This document shows, piece after piece, positions 1 to 7,413 of a stretch of 64,000 nt of DNA; position 1 is the first letter of the stretch, and each line of letters begins with the position of its first letter. The stretch comes from Afipia sp. Lineage in GTDB: Bacteria > Pseudomonadota > Alphaproteobacteria > Rhizobiales > Xanthobacteraceae. Under the pieces are notes generated by a model. That model was not told the origin of the DNA, did no database searches, and saw only the letters and a program-made list of their open reading frames with translations. A program made the translations under genes and the position numbers. The stretch covers positions 561,162 to 625,161 of the forward strand of contig JANINQ010000001.1 of the NCBI GenBank assembly GCA_024508675.1, given 5' to 3'.

Positions 1-73
1 ACGCGCCGCAAATTGCATGTGTCGCATGTCATGCGCTGTGCCAGTGCGCCGCGCTTTGCGGGTGTGATGTTTT

Positions 74-1048
74 ATGGAAGACTTCGTGCGGGCAGGATAT
101 TCCGTGAACAGCAGGTGGCGGCAGCTTTTTCTTCAGCGGATTGATCTGGGTCTTCCGGCCTCGATCGCGCTGTGTATCGTTTGCGTGGTTGTCGCGGCGC
201 TGGCGCGGGTGCTGCTCGGCGTGCTCGGACCGACGCTGCCGTTCGCCACCTTCTTTCCGGCAGTGCTGATCTCCGCGCTGTTCGGCGGGGTGTTCGCGGG
301 TCTTCTCGCCATCGTGCTGTCGATCTTCACCGTGTGGTGGGTGTTTGCCGAACCGGCGTTTTCCTTCGCCATGCCGGACCGCGTGCATCTGGCCAACTTC
401 ATCCTGTTCGGACTGTCGGGCCTGCTGGTGGTGGCGCTGGCGCTGGTGCATCGCCAGCTTCTGTTCGCGGTGGCGGCGAAGGAGCGCGAACGGCAATTGC
501 TGGTCGGCGAGATCGAACATCGCAGCAAGAACGTCCTGGCGGTGACGGCGTCGCTGATCCGCCAGACGGTGAAGGATGCCGCGCTCGCGGATACGCTGAT
601 CCGGCGGGTGTGCGCGGTGGCCGACACCCGCGGTCTGATGGAGGAAAGCGGAACGGACGCCGTCAGCCTGCGCGCGTTGCTCGATGCCGGCGTCGTGCAG
701 CCTCACGGCACCGAACGCATCGTACTCAGCGGTGAGGATGTCGACCTCAGCGCGCGGCAGGCGCGGGCACTGCAGCTTGTGGTGCACGAACTCGGCACCA
801 ACGCGCTGAAATACGGCGCGCTGTCGCAGCCCGGCGGACATATTGCGATTGACTGGCGCATCGATGAGGACGGCAGGATCGCCATCGACTGGCGCGAGCT
901 GGACGGTCCGAAAGTCGCCGCGCCCGCCAGTCACAATTTCGGCTCGCGTCTTATTCTGGCGACGCTGCAACAGATCAATGCGGAGCTGACGCCGTCGTTT
1001 CCCGAAACCGGCTATTGCTACCGGATCGTGCTGCCGCGCGAGGCGTAA
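74..1048 (+). CDS. HWE/HisKA_2-type membrane sensor histidine kinase with DUF4118-like domain
   Basis: A 324-residue inner-membrane kinase. Residues about 28-125 hold three to four hydrophobic segments resembling the DUF4118 sensor region. A short linker leads to the phosphoacceptor box EIEHRSKN (His149), the N-box HELGTNALKYG (His238, Asn243) and a W-R-E triplet (273-275), which together define the HWE subfamily; FGSRLI serves as the G2 box. HWE kinases autophosphorylate and pass phosphate to response regulators, often in general stress or light signalling. No response regulator is adjacent, so the partner is unknown. An in-frame GTG at 104 preceded by AGGA is an alternative start. The gene ends against a shared terminator facing the convergent secreted-protein gene. 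Confidence 0.87.
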   Translation: MEDFVRAGYSVNSRWRQLFLQRIDLGLPASIALCIVCVVVAALARVLLGVLGPTLPFATFFPAVLISALFGGVFAGLLAIVLSIFTVWWVFAEPAFSFAMPDRVHLANFILFGLSGLLVVALALVHRQLLFAVAAKERERQLLVGEIEHRSKNVLAVTASLIRQTVKDAALADTLIRRVCAVADTRGLMEESGTDAVSLRALLDAGVVQPHGTERIVLSGEDVDLSARQARALQLVVHELGTNALKYGALSQPGGHIAIDWRIDEDGRIAIDWRELDGPKVAAPASHNFGSRLILATLQQINAELTPSFPETGYCYRIVLPREA

Positions 1049-1068
1049 CGCCGCGCATGTACGCGCAA

Positions 1069-1096
1069 AAAAGCCCGGAGCAGGCTCCGGGCTTTT
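1069..1096. terminator. Bidirectional intrinsic terminator
   Basis: A near-perfect hairpin (AAAAGCCCGGAG paired with CTCCGGGCTTTT) has A-tract and T-tract flanks, so it can act on both strands. It sits between the convergent histidine kinase and the secreted Gly/Tyr-rich gene. Confidence 0.85.
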
Positions 1097-1115
1097 CGCA
1101 TTCATCAATCCGCCG

Positions 1116-1454
1116 TTACCAGGGATTGTAGGGATTCATGTCCACCGGATTCGGATCGTTCCTGTGATTCCGGTTATAGGCGCGGGCGCGGTAATAGCCC
1201 GGCCCGTAAACCGGCTCGGCATAGACCGGGCCGCCATAGGCATAGGAATCGTAACCCGGTCCGGCGTAATAGGCCGGCGCGCCGTAGTAGCCGTAATTAT
1301 TGTAGGAACTTGCGGCGGCGGCGCCGGCAATCAGCGCGCCTGCGGCAAGGCCGAATCCGAGAGCGGCATTGCGGCCGCCACGGGCTTCAGCCGCGGGCGC
1401 GGACAGCACGGCAACGGTGGCAACCGTCGCGAGAGCAACTGCAATCTTTTTCAT
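1116..1454 (-). CDS. Small secreted Gly/Tyr/Ala-rich protein
   Basis: 112 residues. A clear Sec signal peptide (MKK start, hydrophobic core, Ala-x-Ala site near residue 23) is followed by an alanine/glycine helix-like stretch and a low-complexity Tyr/Gly/Pro tail (repeats such as YYGAP, YAGPGY, VYGPGYY) ending in a polar Asn/Pro-rich end. No enzymatic domain is visible. Such proteins are common in Bradyrhizobium-group genomes and are probably periplasmic or surface-associated; the function is unknown. A second gene of the same design lies at 1977-2255, and both end in hairpins with the same stem sequence. Confidence 0.75.
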   Translation of the reverse strand: MKKIAVALATVATVAVLSAPAAEARGGRNAALGFGLAAGALIAGAAAASSYNNYGYYGAPAYYAGPGYDSYAYGGPVYAEPVYGPGYYRARAYNRNHRNDPNPVDMNPYNPW

Positions 1455-1489
1455 GATCTCAATCCTTATCTGACCACGCGATCAACCGG

Positions 1490-1663
1490 CGAGATGCGGA
1501 AAAGTTCCCGCATCTCCGGCGGCGCGCAATCTGCCCTTGTGAAGATGAACGGGAGTGGAACGAAATCCGCACCCGGTGTTTATCTTTGCAAGTGCAGGCA
1601 CCTCGAAAGAGATGCAGGCATGAAGAACCCCGTCATCGGCTTCGGCATATGGCGGGGTTTTTT
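1490..1663 (+). ncRNA. Possible small RNA or structured leader ending in a Rho-independent terminator
   Basis: A 9-bp hairpin at 1491-1516 (GAGATGCGG/CCGCATCTC) is followed about 110 bases later by a terminator-type hairpin at 1626-1659 (AACCCCGTC/GGCGGGGTT, one wobble pair) that runs into a T-tract at 1658-1663. No plus-strand gene lies upstream that would need this terminator, because the gene to the left runs on the minus strand. A short independent transcript, or an attenuated leader of the following small gene, would explain it. No known RNA family was recognised. Confidence 0.35.
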
Positions 1664-1696
1664 CATTTTGCGGCTAAGGCGGGCGAGGAGGCGCAC

Positions 1697-1915
1697 ATGC
1701 AGTTTCATTTCAGCCTGGCGGACGGCAAATCCGTCGCCGACAAGGGCGTGCAGGAGCTGGAAGACGCGGTGCAGGCCAGCGAAGCCGCCGACGTTCTTGC
1801 GAAGCGCGTCGCGCGTGAAAAGCCGGATCTGGTGACCAGGAATTTTGCCATCGTGGTCAGCGACGAGGATGGCGAAGAGGTGTACCGCGCCCGGCTGGCG
1901 GAAAACGCCAGCTAA
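1697..1915 (+). CDS. DUF6894-like small protein
   Basis: 72 residues starting MQFHFSLADGK. The start at 1697 is chosen because GAGGAGG lies 5 bases upstream; a longer frame from 1586 would run through the preceding terminator hairpin. Acidic and compact, with the pattern of an aromatic N-terminal strand, a Gly-rich turn, an Ala/Glu helix and a C-terminal strand ending in VVSDEDGEEVYRARL. This matches the general shape of the small DUF6894 family, abundant in Bradyrhizobium-group bacteria and of unknown function. It converges on the next secreted protein across a shared terminator. Confidence 0.65.
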   Translation: MQFHFSLADGKSVADKGVQELEDAVQASEAADVLAKRVAREKPDLVTRNFAIVVSDEDGEEVYRARLAENAS

Positions 1916-1943
1916 CGAAGCCTATTCAAGAACCAATTCAGGA

Positions 1944-1972
1944 AAAAGCCCGGAGGTGTGCTCCGGGCTTTT
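1944..1972. terminator. Bidirectional intrinsic terminator
   Basis: Hairpin AAAAGCCCGGAG / loop GTGTG / CTCCGGGCTTTT between two convergent genes. Its stem is the same as that of the terminator at 1069-1096. Confidence 0.85.
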
Positions 1973-1976
1973 CGCG

Positions 1977-2255
1977 TCAGTAGTAGCGATAGTAACGGTG
2001 CCGGTAGTAACGCGGCCCGTAATAGCCATAGGGGCCCGGCCCGTAGACATAACGCGGCCCATAGTAAGGCCCGTATCCATACGGCCCGTAGGCGCCGTAA
2101 GCTCCGGCCGCGAGCGCGCCCGCGGCGATGCCGAGGCCGATGCCCGGTCCCCAGCCCCAGCCGCCACGATGATAGTAGCGGGCTTCGGCGGGAGCGGCGG
2201 CCAGCGTCACGCCCAGCGTGGCGACGGCTGCCGTGATCAGGACTGCTTTTCTCAT
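1977..2255 (-). CDS. Small secreted Gly/Tyr/Pro-rich protein
   Basis: 92 residues. The signal peptide (MRKAVLITAAVATLG, cleavage after AEA near residue 25) is followed by a short Trp/Gly segment and a tail of Tyr-Gly-Pro repeats (YGPYGYGPYYGP) ending in Arg/Tyr. It looks like a paralogue or functional analogue of the 1116-1454 protein: same architecture, same terminator stem, but a different tail. No domain of known function is visible. Export to the periplasm or envelope is inferred only from the signal peptide. Confidence 0.75.
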   Translation of the reverse strand: MRKAVLITAAVATLGVTLAAAPAEARYYHRGGWGWGPGIGLGIAAGALAAGAYGAYGPYGYGPYYGPRYVYGPGPYGYYGPRYYRHRYYRYY

Positions 2256-2292
2256 GATGCGTCTCCTGTCTCGAAGCTACGACAACGCATCC

Positions 2293-2400
2293 ATGGCGAG
2301 TTGGTTGCTGAAATATATCGCCGGGGAGCGGAACGAAACCGTTGCCACGGTTTTGTCCAAGTTGATTGGGCAGAGCCGAAAGGCTGGAATCAAGGGCTGA
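2293..2400 (+). CDS. Possible 35-residue small protein
   Basis: A short frame starts MASWLLKYIAG and ends in a basic tail (SRKAGIKG). It lies between a divergent signal-peptide gene and another micro-ORF whose ATG comes 5 bases after this stop. No convincing ribosome binding site is visible, so the call rests only on the tight arrangement with the next micro-ORF and an amphipathic N-terminus. Confidence 0.25.
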   Translation: MASWLLKYIAGERNETVATVLSKLIGQSRKAGIKG

Positions 2401-2404
2401 CATC

Positions 2405-2500
2405 ATGAAGCTGATCGAGAAAATCGCCGAAGACCGTCCGCTGCGTTATGCCTTTGCGGGAATGGCGGTGCTGCTGATGTTCGGCATGGTGATGAGCTAA
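2405..2500 (+). CDS. 31-residue single-pass membrane micro-protein
   Basis: The frame encodes a charged N-terminus (MKLIEKIAEDRPLRY) followed by one hydrophobic segment (AFAGMAVLLMFGMVMS), the layout of a small single-span membrane protein. It begins 5 bases after the stop of the preceding micro-ORF, which suggests coupled translation. No family was recognised. Confidence 0.4.
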   Translation: MKLIEKIAEDRPLRYAFAGMAVLLMFGMVMS

Positions 2501-2616
2501 GCACGCCTGAGCCGGAACCCTCGGCGCCGCTGCGGCGTTGACTGTGATCGGGCGCCTGCGCCCGGACAGCATCAGCCTGACAGCACACCCGTGCAGCATA
2601 CTTGCGGAGCCGCATC

Positions 2617-2844
2617 ATGCCCTATGCGCTTTTTGTCGACGATCAGCAGATCAGCCGCGCGCTGCCGACCGAACATGATGTCTGGCACTATGCCGACGAT
2701 GCCGGCCTTGTGGTCGATGCGCTGATTCAGGATGAGACCGGAAAGCCCGAACGCATCCTTGAGCAGGGCTACAGCATTCGTCAGGCCGAGCCGGAAGAGG
2801 CGAAGCCGCTGGCGAGCATCGAGATGCCGAAGCGCGTGGCTTGA
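2617..2844 (+). CDS. Conserved hypothetical small protein
   Basis: 75 residues beginning MPYALFVDDQQIS. This start is preferred over 2602 because CGGAG lies just upstream. The protein is acidic with mixed strands and helices and no signal peptide, membrane span or metal-binding cluster, so it is probably cytoplasmic. I recognise the N-terminal pattern (PYALFVDD followed by a Trp and Ala/Asp-rich helix) as belonging to unannotated Bradyrhizobium-group proteins; no function is known to me. Confidence 0.6.
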   Translation: MPYALFVDDQQISRALPTEHDVWHYADDAGLVVDALIQDETGKPERILEQGYSIRQAEPEEAKPLASIEMPKRVA

Positions 2845-2972
2845 TGACCATGGCCTGAAAGCCGCGCGGCTCTCCGCACATCCGCAGATTGCCCCGCCTT
2901 TGAATATCGCCGCATGGCGACAAACGCCGCGCCTGCTGTAAGCTGCTCCGGGCAATTCGGGCGGGGCATCCA

Positions 2973-3656
2973 ATGACATTCCTGATCGTCGCTCTGTGGA
3001 GCATCATCGGCATGGCCGCCGGTGCGGTGATCTTCGGTGAGCTTGGCCCGCTGTTCGGCTTCCGCAACATGGAAGGCTCGTCGGCGATCTTCGGCGCCTT
3101 TGTCGGCGCGCCGCTCGGGCTGATCTGCGGCGGCGTCTTCGGCTACCGGATGTCGAAAGGCTATGGCGAGGACATCGCGAAACGGAAGCGGTTTCTCATG
3201 ATGACGCTTGGCGGCATCGCGGCGCTGACCGCGGGCGGCTTTATTGTCGAGACGATCCGCACCCGCGACTACATCGACACCAGCAATCAGGGCGCGATGT
3301 TTCTCAACGCGCAGATCCGCCTGCCGCTGGGCGTCGCCGCGCCGGACAAGAGCAAAAAGATCGTGATGGAGCTGCGCAGCGACAAGGAAACGCGCAAGTC
3401 GTCGCCCTACAGCGAGCCGGACTGGAAACTCACGGACGGCCGGATGCAGGCGTATTCGAGCGTCGAGGTTTATCGCGCCACCGACAAGCGCACGCTGGCG
3501 GTGACCATTGGCGACGGCCCGACGTATGTGTTCAATCTGAAAGTCCCCGCGCGCCCGAAGAAATATTCATATGAGGGCGTCTGGCAGAAGCCGGATGGCA
3601 TTGAGGGCGCAGCGAGCGGCACGGGCGAGGGGATCGAGATCAAGGTGGCGATGTGA
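2973..3656 (+). CDS. Membrane-anchored hypothetical protein
   Basis: 227 residues. Three hydrophobic Gly-rich segments at about residues 1-25, 37-58 and 75-93 are followed by a soluble C-terminal domain of about 130 residues, rich in beta-type alternation (QIRLPLG, KIVMELRSD, RTLAVTIGDGPTYVFNLKVP). The topology suggests an inner-membrane protein with a folded extramembrane domain. GGGCGGGG upstream supports the start. It is the last GC-rich gene before the AT-rich island; the base composition changes right after its stop. Function unknown. Confidence 0.6.
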   Translation: MTFLIVALWSIIGMAAGAVIFGELGPLFGFRNMEGSSAIFGAFVGAPLGLICGGVFGYRMSKGYGEDIAKRKRFLMMTLGGIAALTAGGFIVETIRTRDYIDTSNQGAMFLNAQIRLPLGVAAPDKSKKIVMELRSDKETRKSSPYSEPDWKLTDGRMQAYSSVEVYRATDKRTLAVTIGDGPTYVFNLKVPARPKKYSYEGVWQKPDGIEGAASGTGEGIEIKVAM

Positions 3657-3752
3657 GGGGTAATAGGTTGACGTTTTTCTTTTCGGCCGCCGAACACATA
3701 ATCCCGAATCTTTGCTAAAATCACCGTAAACCCAGCTGGAATAACTCTTTAA

Positions 3753-5045
3753 ATGAATTTTGACAGGCTCTCAGTCCAATCGCCAAAGCGTGACCGTCAA
3801 GCTCGAACGGGTTGGGAGGGCTTTTTCCCATATTATGCGGGCTATCCCGAGACCTTTGCCCGCAAAATAATCGAAAGCTCCGATCTTAAGGCTGGATCCC
3901 TTATCTTCGACCCTTGGAATGGGAGTGGTACTACAACGTTTGCCGCTGCCCAACTTGGATTTAAAGCCATTGGTTTGGATTTAAACCCTGTCATGGTGAT
4001 TGTTTCGCGTGCTCGCATTTTACCTTTTAGCGAGGCCGACGCACTCCAGCCTCTCTCCCGAGCAATTCTTGCAAGTGCAGATTATTCGATCTGTGCTGAT
4101 TCTTCTGATCCTCTACTCAATTGGTTCGACAGAAATGCAACTAATACTATTCGCGCCATCGAGCGCAGTGTATGTGAGCAATTGGTTGGTACTCTAACCA
4201 TTTCACAGAATGGGATTAATCTTGACAAGTTGTCGAGTATTGCCGCCGCATTCTATGTTGCACTATTCGCCGTTTGCAGAGATTTAACGCGATCTTTTCA
4301 ATCGTCAAACCCGACTTGGTTGAAGTTAGCGAAAGCTGGCGAGAGACGCATTTCTTTAAGGCGAAGCTCTATTGAACGTCGCTTTCAACAGCACATAGAC
4401 GAAATGGCCAACGTTCTCTCTGGGAAGTTGGTTGAGGCCGCGCGAGATTGTTTCCCTGCAGAAATTATGCTCGCAGACAGTACATCCTCTACGCTGCCGA
4501 AGGAGAGTGTTGATTTCATTCTGACGTCTCCACCATACTGCACTCGCATCGACTATACCGCTGCAACCCGTGTTGAATTAGCTGTCATCGCTCCTCTTGT
4601 AGAAGAAAACATAATAGAACTAGGCCGCAATATGATTGGCTCCACTCGTGTACCGAAGCGCGAAATTCAATTCGAGAAAAGCTGGGGCCCGACTTGCAAA
4701 AGATTTTTGCACCAAGTGAAGTCCCATCCATCCAAAGCATCAGGTGGATACTATCTTCGTACGCATCTAGATTATTTTGATAAGCTGGCTCGATCAATCG
4801 ATGCGATCGTTGAAGTTCTTCAACCATCTGGTGCGGCTATCTTGGTTGTGCAGGATTCTTTTTATAAGGAAGTGCACAACGATCTTCCTACTATTGCTGG
4901 GGAGATAGCCGCTGGGCGGGGGTTGGTTTTGAAGAGAAGAGATGATTTTTATTTCCGCAGATCGATGTCTGGTATCAACAAGAACAGCAGGACATATGGA
5001 CGGAAGCCGGGAGCTGTCGAATCAGTTCTGTGCTTTCAAAAATAG
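3753..5045 (+). CDS. DNA amino-methyltransferase of the AT-rich island (putative N4-cytosine/N6-adenine)
   Basis: 430 residues. The S-adenosylmethionine site DPWNGSGTT (53-61) is followed by GLDLNPVM. The catalytic loop SPPY (259-262), of the type used for exocyclic amino methylation, comes about 200 residues later. The binding motif thus precedes the catalytic motif with a long insert between, which may hold the target-recognition region. The gene is AT-rich compared with both flanks (line 4561-4620 is 25/60 G+C), pointing to transfer. It is followed 9 bases later by a DUF262 gene and then a HEPN gene in one operon. I infer it marks self DNA for a defence system; it could also be an orphan methylase. 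Confidence 0.85.
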   Translation: MNFDRLSVQSPKRDRQARTGWEGFFPYYAGYPETFARKIIESSDLKAGSLIFDPWNGSGTTTFAAAQLGFKAIGLDLNPVMVIVSRARILPFSEADALQPLSRAILASADYSICADSSDPLLNWFDRNATNTIRAIERSVCEQLVGTLTISQNGINLDKLSSIAAAFYVALFAVCRDLTRSFQSSNPTWLKLAKAGERRISLRRSSIERRFQQHIDEMANVLSGKLVEAARDCFPAEIMLADSTSSTLPKESVDFILTSPPYCTRIDYTAATRVELAVIAPLVEENIIELGRNMIGSTRVPKREIQFEKSWGPTCKRFLHQVKSHPSKASGGYYLRTHLDYFDKLARSIDAIVEVLQPSGAAILVVQDSFYKEVHNDLPTIAGEIAAGRGLVLKRRDDFYFRRSMSGINKNSRTYGRKPGAVESVLCFQK

Positions 5046-5054
5046 GAGAAAATC

Positions 5055-6194
5055 GTGGCGGGTGGGTCTCAGCTGATAGATGAAATTAGCGGAACATTAA
5101 AGCGCGCGAGTACCCAGGCACTCGATATATCTTTCAACGAACTTTTGGATATGGCTGCAGCCGATCCTCCCGAGCTAAACATTACTCCCGATTATCAAAG
5201 ACTTTTTCGTTGGAGTGAGGGGCAGCGATCTCGCTTTATCGAATCTCTAATTATCGAGATGCCTATTCCATCAATCTTTGTGATCGAGGAGGATGATGGG
5301 CGCTATCAACTTATAGATGGGCTGCAGCGTATTTCGTCTTATCTGCATTTTCGAGGTGGGTTAGACGCGCCTCATCTTGATCCGCCGGTCGCCAAAGGAC
5401 AAAGGCTGGTACTAAGCGATTGTGATATTGTTGATGGTTTAAATGGAAAAAGTTTTGACGATCTTCCGGCATCTCTGCAGATACGACTTAAGCGTGCGTT
5501 TATTCGTGTTGAAGTGGTTCGGAAAGGAACTGATCCTCATTTTAAGTATCACATGTTTAAGAGGCTAAACACTGGTGGAGAAGGCCTTTCCGAACAGCAG
5601 ATAAGAAATTGCGCTATTCGGATGTTGAGCAGCGAGTTTCCCGACTTTATCGTTCGTATGAGCGAAGAAGAAAGTTTTGGAGTCTGCACTGAAGCGCTGA
5701 CGCAGGCCCGCGTGCTTTCTGCCGTCGATCAGGAACTAGTGCTCCGCTTTTTTGCATTAAAGAATCGTCGCAATCGATTTAAGCACGAAGTCTCTGACTT
5801 TCTTACTGAGTATATGGAGGATATTGCTGATCCCGATAGGCCGGAGCGGTTTGATTATCGGTTAGAGGAACATATTTTCAGAAAGACATTCGAGATTTTA
5901 AAGAACACTCTGGCTGAAAAATCGTTTGCATTTCGCAATAAAGCTGGAACTGCGTTGGCTGCAGGTTTCAGTATGTATCATTTCGAAGCTGTCGCTATCG
6001 GTCTTCTTTCGGTGATTGATAAGCTAGATCCTGCCAGTGTTCAGCAGATGGATTTATTACGAGAAACTTTGCTAGCTATTAAGCTAGATGCCGATTTTGT
6101 TCGGATGACGCAGGGGGGCGGTAAAAATTCTCCTGGGCCGCTCAATGACCGAATTGGCTTTGTTGAGCAAAGGCTTCTGCATGCCTTCCCCTGA
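5055..6194 (+). CDS. DUF262 (ParB/GmrSD-N-like) protein
   Basis: 379 residues from a GTG with AGGAG 6 bases upstream. The N-terminal third carries the DUF262 hallmarks: PDYQRLFRW (45-53) and IDGLQR (88-93), the family's DGxQR signature. The rest is mostly helical, and no C-terminal DUF1524/HNH nuclease motif is seen, unlike GmrSD or SspE effectors. DUF262 modules occur in modification-dependent restriction and in BREX- or Ssp-linked defence, where they are associated with nucleotide hydrolysis and DNA sensing. The gene lies between a methyltransferase and a HEPN nuclease, overlapping the latter by 14 bases, so it probably acts as sensor or regulator of the operon. AT-rich like its neighbours. 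Confidence 0.85.
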   Translation: MAGGSQLIDEISGTLKRASTQALDISFNELLDMAAADPPELNITPDYQRLFRWSEGQRSRFIESLIIEMPIPSIFVIEEDDGRYQLIDGLQRISSYLHFRGGLDAPHLDPPVAKGQRLVLSDCDIVDGLNGKSFDDLPASLQIRLKRAFIRVEVVRKGTDPHFKYHMFKRLNTGGEGLSEQQIRNCAIRMLSSEFPDFIVRMSEEESFGVCTEALTQARVLSAVDQELVLRFFALKNRRNRFKHEVSDFLTEYMEDIADPDRPERFDYRLEEHIFRKTFEILKNTLAEKSFAFRNKAGTALAAGFSMYHFEAVAIGLLSVIDKLDPASVQQMDLLRETLLAIKLDADFVRMTQGGGKNSPGPLNDRIGFVEQRLLHAFP

Positions 6195-6921
6195 AGCTGT
6201 CTATGCTGACTTGGAGGGAGATCGGAGTAGCCGTGAGAGCGAGATAAGGTTGCTCGATCGAATGTTTCAAGCTTCGGTTTCTGAAATGGAGCGCAATATG
6301 CTTAAGCGCTCGATTGTGTTGGTGACCTATTCTCATCTGGAGGGGTTCTGCAAATTTTCCTTGCTATCTTATGCCGGAGCACTAAACGCCTTGCGTATAA
6401 AGTGCATGGAGGCATCTTATCCAATAGCTGCCGCGAGTCTAAATAAAGTTTTTTCGGCGTTGCGTGACCCCCAAAGCAAGCATCCTGTCTTCCGTCGCGC
6501 GATGCCTGATGATGCACAGTTACATTTGTCCGCTCGCGAGCAAGTCTTTCTTGAGTCATATGAAAGCGTGACTGCAGGCTGGTTGGATATCCCCGATAAG
6601 GTAGTTGATACTAAATCGAATCTATCTCCTCAGATTTTAAAGAAGATGTTGTTTCAGTTGGGTTTAAACTATCCTGCGGTTGAAGTTCATGATTCCAATA
6701 TTGCGAAGTTACTAGGGGTGCGGAACGCTATATCTCATGGAGATAGATTGAAGGTGCCCTCTGATAGAGATTTGGGCGATTACATAGCTACGGCGTTTGA
6801 GGTGATGAAATTTCTCCAAGAAGAAATTTTCAAAGCTCTTCAGAATAAGATTTATCTTAGAGTCGCTCCAGCAGAGACCGATCTTTCATTTGCCATACCA
6901 ATCATGGCTGATCAGTCGTAG
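6181..6921 (+). CDS. HEPN-domain putative RNase (MAE_28990/MAE_18760-like)
   Basis: 246 residues. The helix VTYSHLEGFCKF (49-60) and the R-x4-H motif RNAISH (181-186) match the MAE_28990/MAE_18760-like HEPN family, whose Arg and His form the RNase site of many toxin and abortive-infection effectors. The start at 6181 is chosen for the AAAGG just upstream and the small overlap with the DUF262 stop; a start at 6145 would overlap by 50 bases. HEPN proteins of this family are often encoded next to DUF262 genes. The inferred role is effector of the three-gene system. It is the last gene of the island before repeat copy A. Confidence 0.82.
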   Translation: MPSPEAVYADLEGDRSSRESEIRLLDRMFQASVSEMERNMLKRSIVLVTYSHLEGFCKFSLLSYAGALNALRIKCMEASYPIAAASLNKVFSALRDPQSKHPVFRRAMPDDAQLHLSAREQVFLESYESVTAGWLDIPDKVVDTKSNLSPQILKKMLFQLGLNYPAVEVHDSNIAKLLGVRNAISHGDRLKVPSDRDLGDYIATAFEVMKFLQEEIFKALQNKIYLRVAPAETDLSFAIPIMADQS

Positions 6922-7413
6922 TTGACATTAATGCGGTCTTTGATTATATTCCTATTCATCCCGCCTCACTTGAGGGGCGTTGCCAGGGACGCTTGAGAGC
7001 GCGGGGCGGGATGCGGCGCCTGCGCGCGCGAGAAGGGACGTCCTTCTGCGCTCCCGGGAGGCCTCGGGTCATCGTCCGGGCTCACTACGGAGCTCTGCCG
7101 TTCGCGGCTGGACGGTGGACAGGATGAAGGCAGGCGAAAGCCTGCCGGATCAGGATTCGTCCGTCCTGTCCCGGAAGTACGATCCCGAGGACAGAAATCG
7201 CCGCGGCGGAGCGTCGAAAGGCGTTTCGCGGCCAGCCTCTCGTGGCGACACGATGCGGGCCGCGCACTTTAACAATGAAGGCGCGTCTTTCGGCGCTCCT
7301 CCTCCCTCTCTTCTCAAGAGAGGCACTCAAGGTCTGACGACATCGCTGAACGGACATCCGCGTTATCCGCGCGGGAAGGCAATCGCGCGCGTCACATGAT
7401 GAAGGAGAGAGGC
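6922..7413. other. Gene-free stretch after island 1
   Basis: Holds the 3' boundary of the AT-rich island, repeat copy A, and then about 200 GC-rich bases (7205-7400) with short inverted stretches such as CTCTCTTCTCAAGAGAG. I see no supportable gene or RNA in that last part. Confidence 0.6.
6944..7204 (+). repeat. Island-border repeat, copy A
   Basis: A sequence starting TTATATTCCTAT immediately after the AT-rich island recurs in inverse orientation at 11568-11815. The best-conserved core (7050-7204) differs from the other copy at about nine of roughly 154 positions by eye; the first 100 bases are less alike apart from TTATATTCCTAT and TGAGGGGCG. The core contains GGCAGGC-GAAA-GCCTGCC, a stem closed by a GNRA-type tetraloop. 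Open frames across it look like translated repeat, not genes. Confidence 0.8.

Noticed and set aside
6980-7399. 139-codon frame in border repeat copy A
   Set aside because: The repeat is shared with copy B, where the frame is different and broken up; likely translated non-coding DNA.
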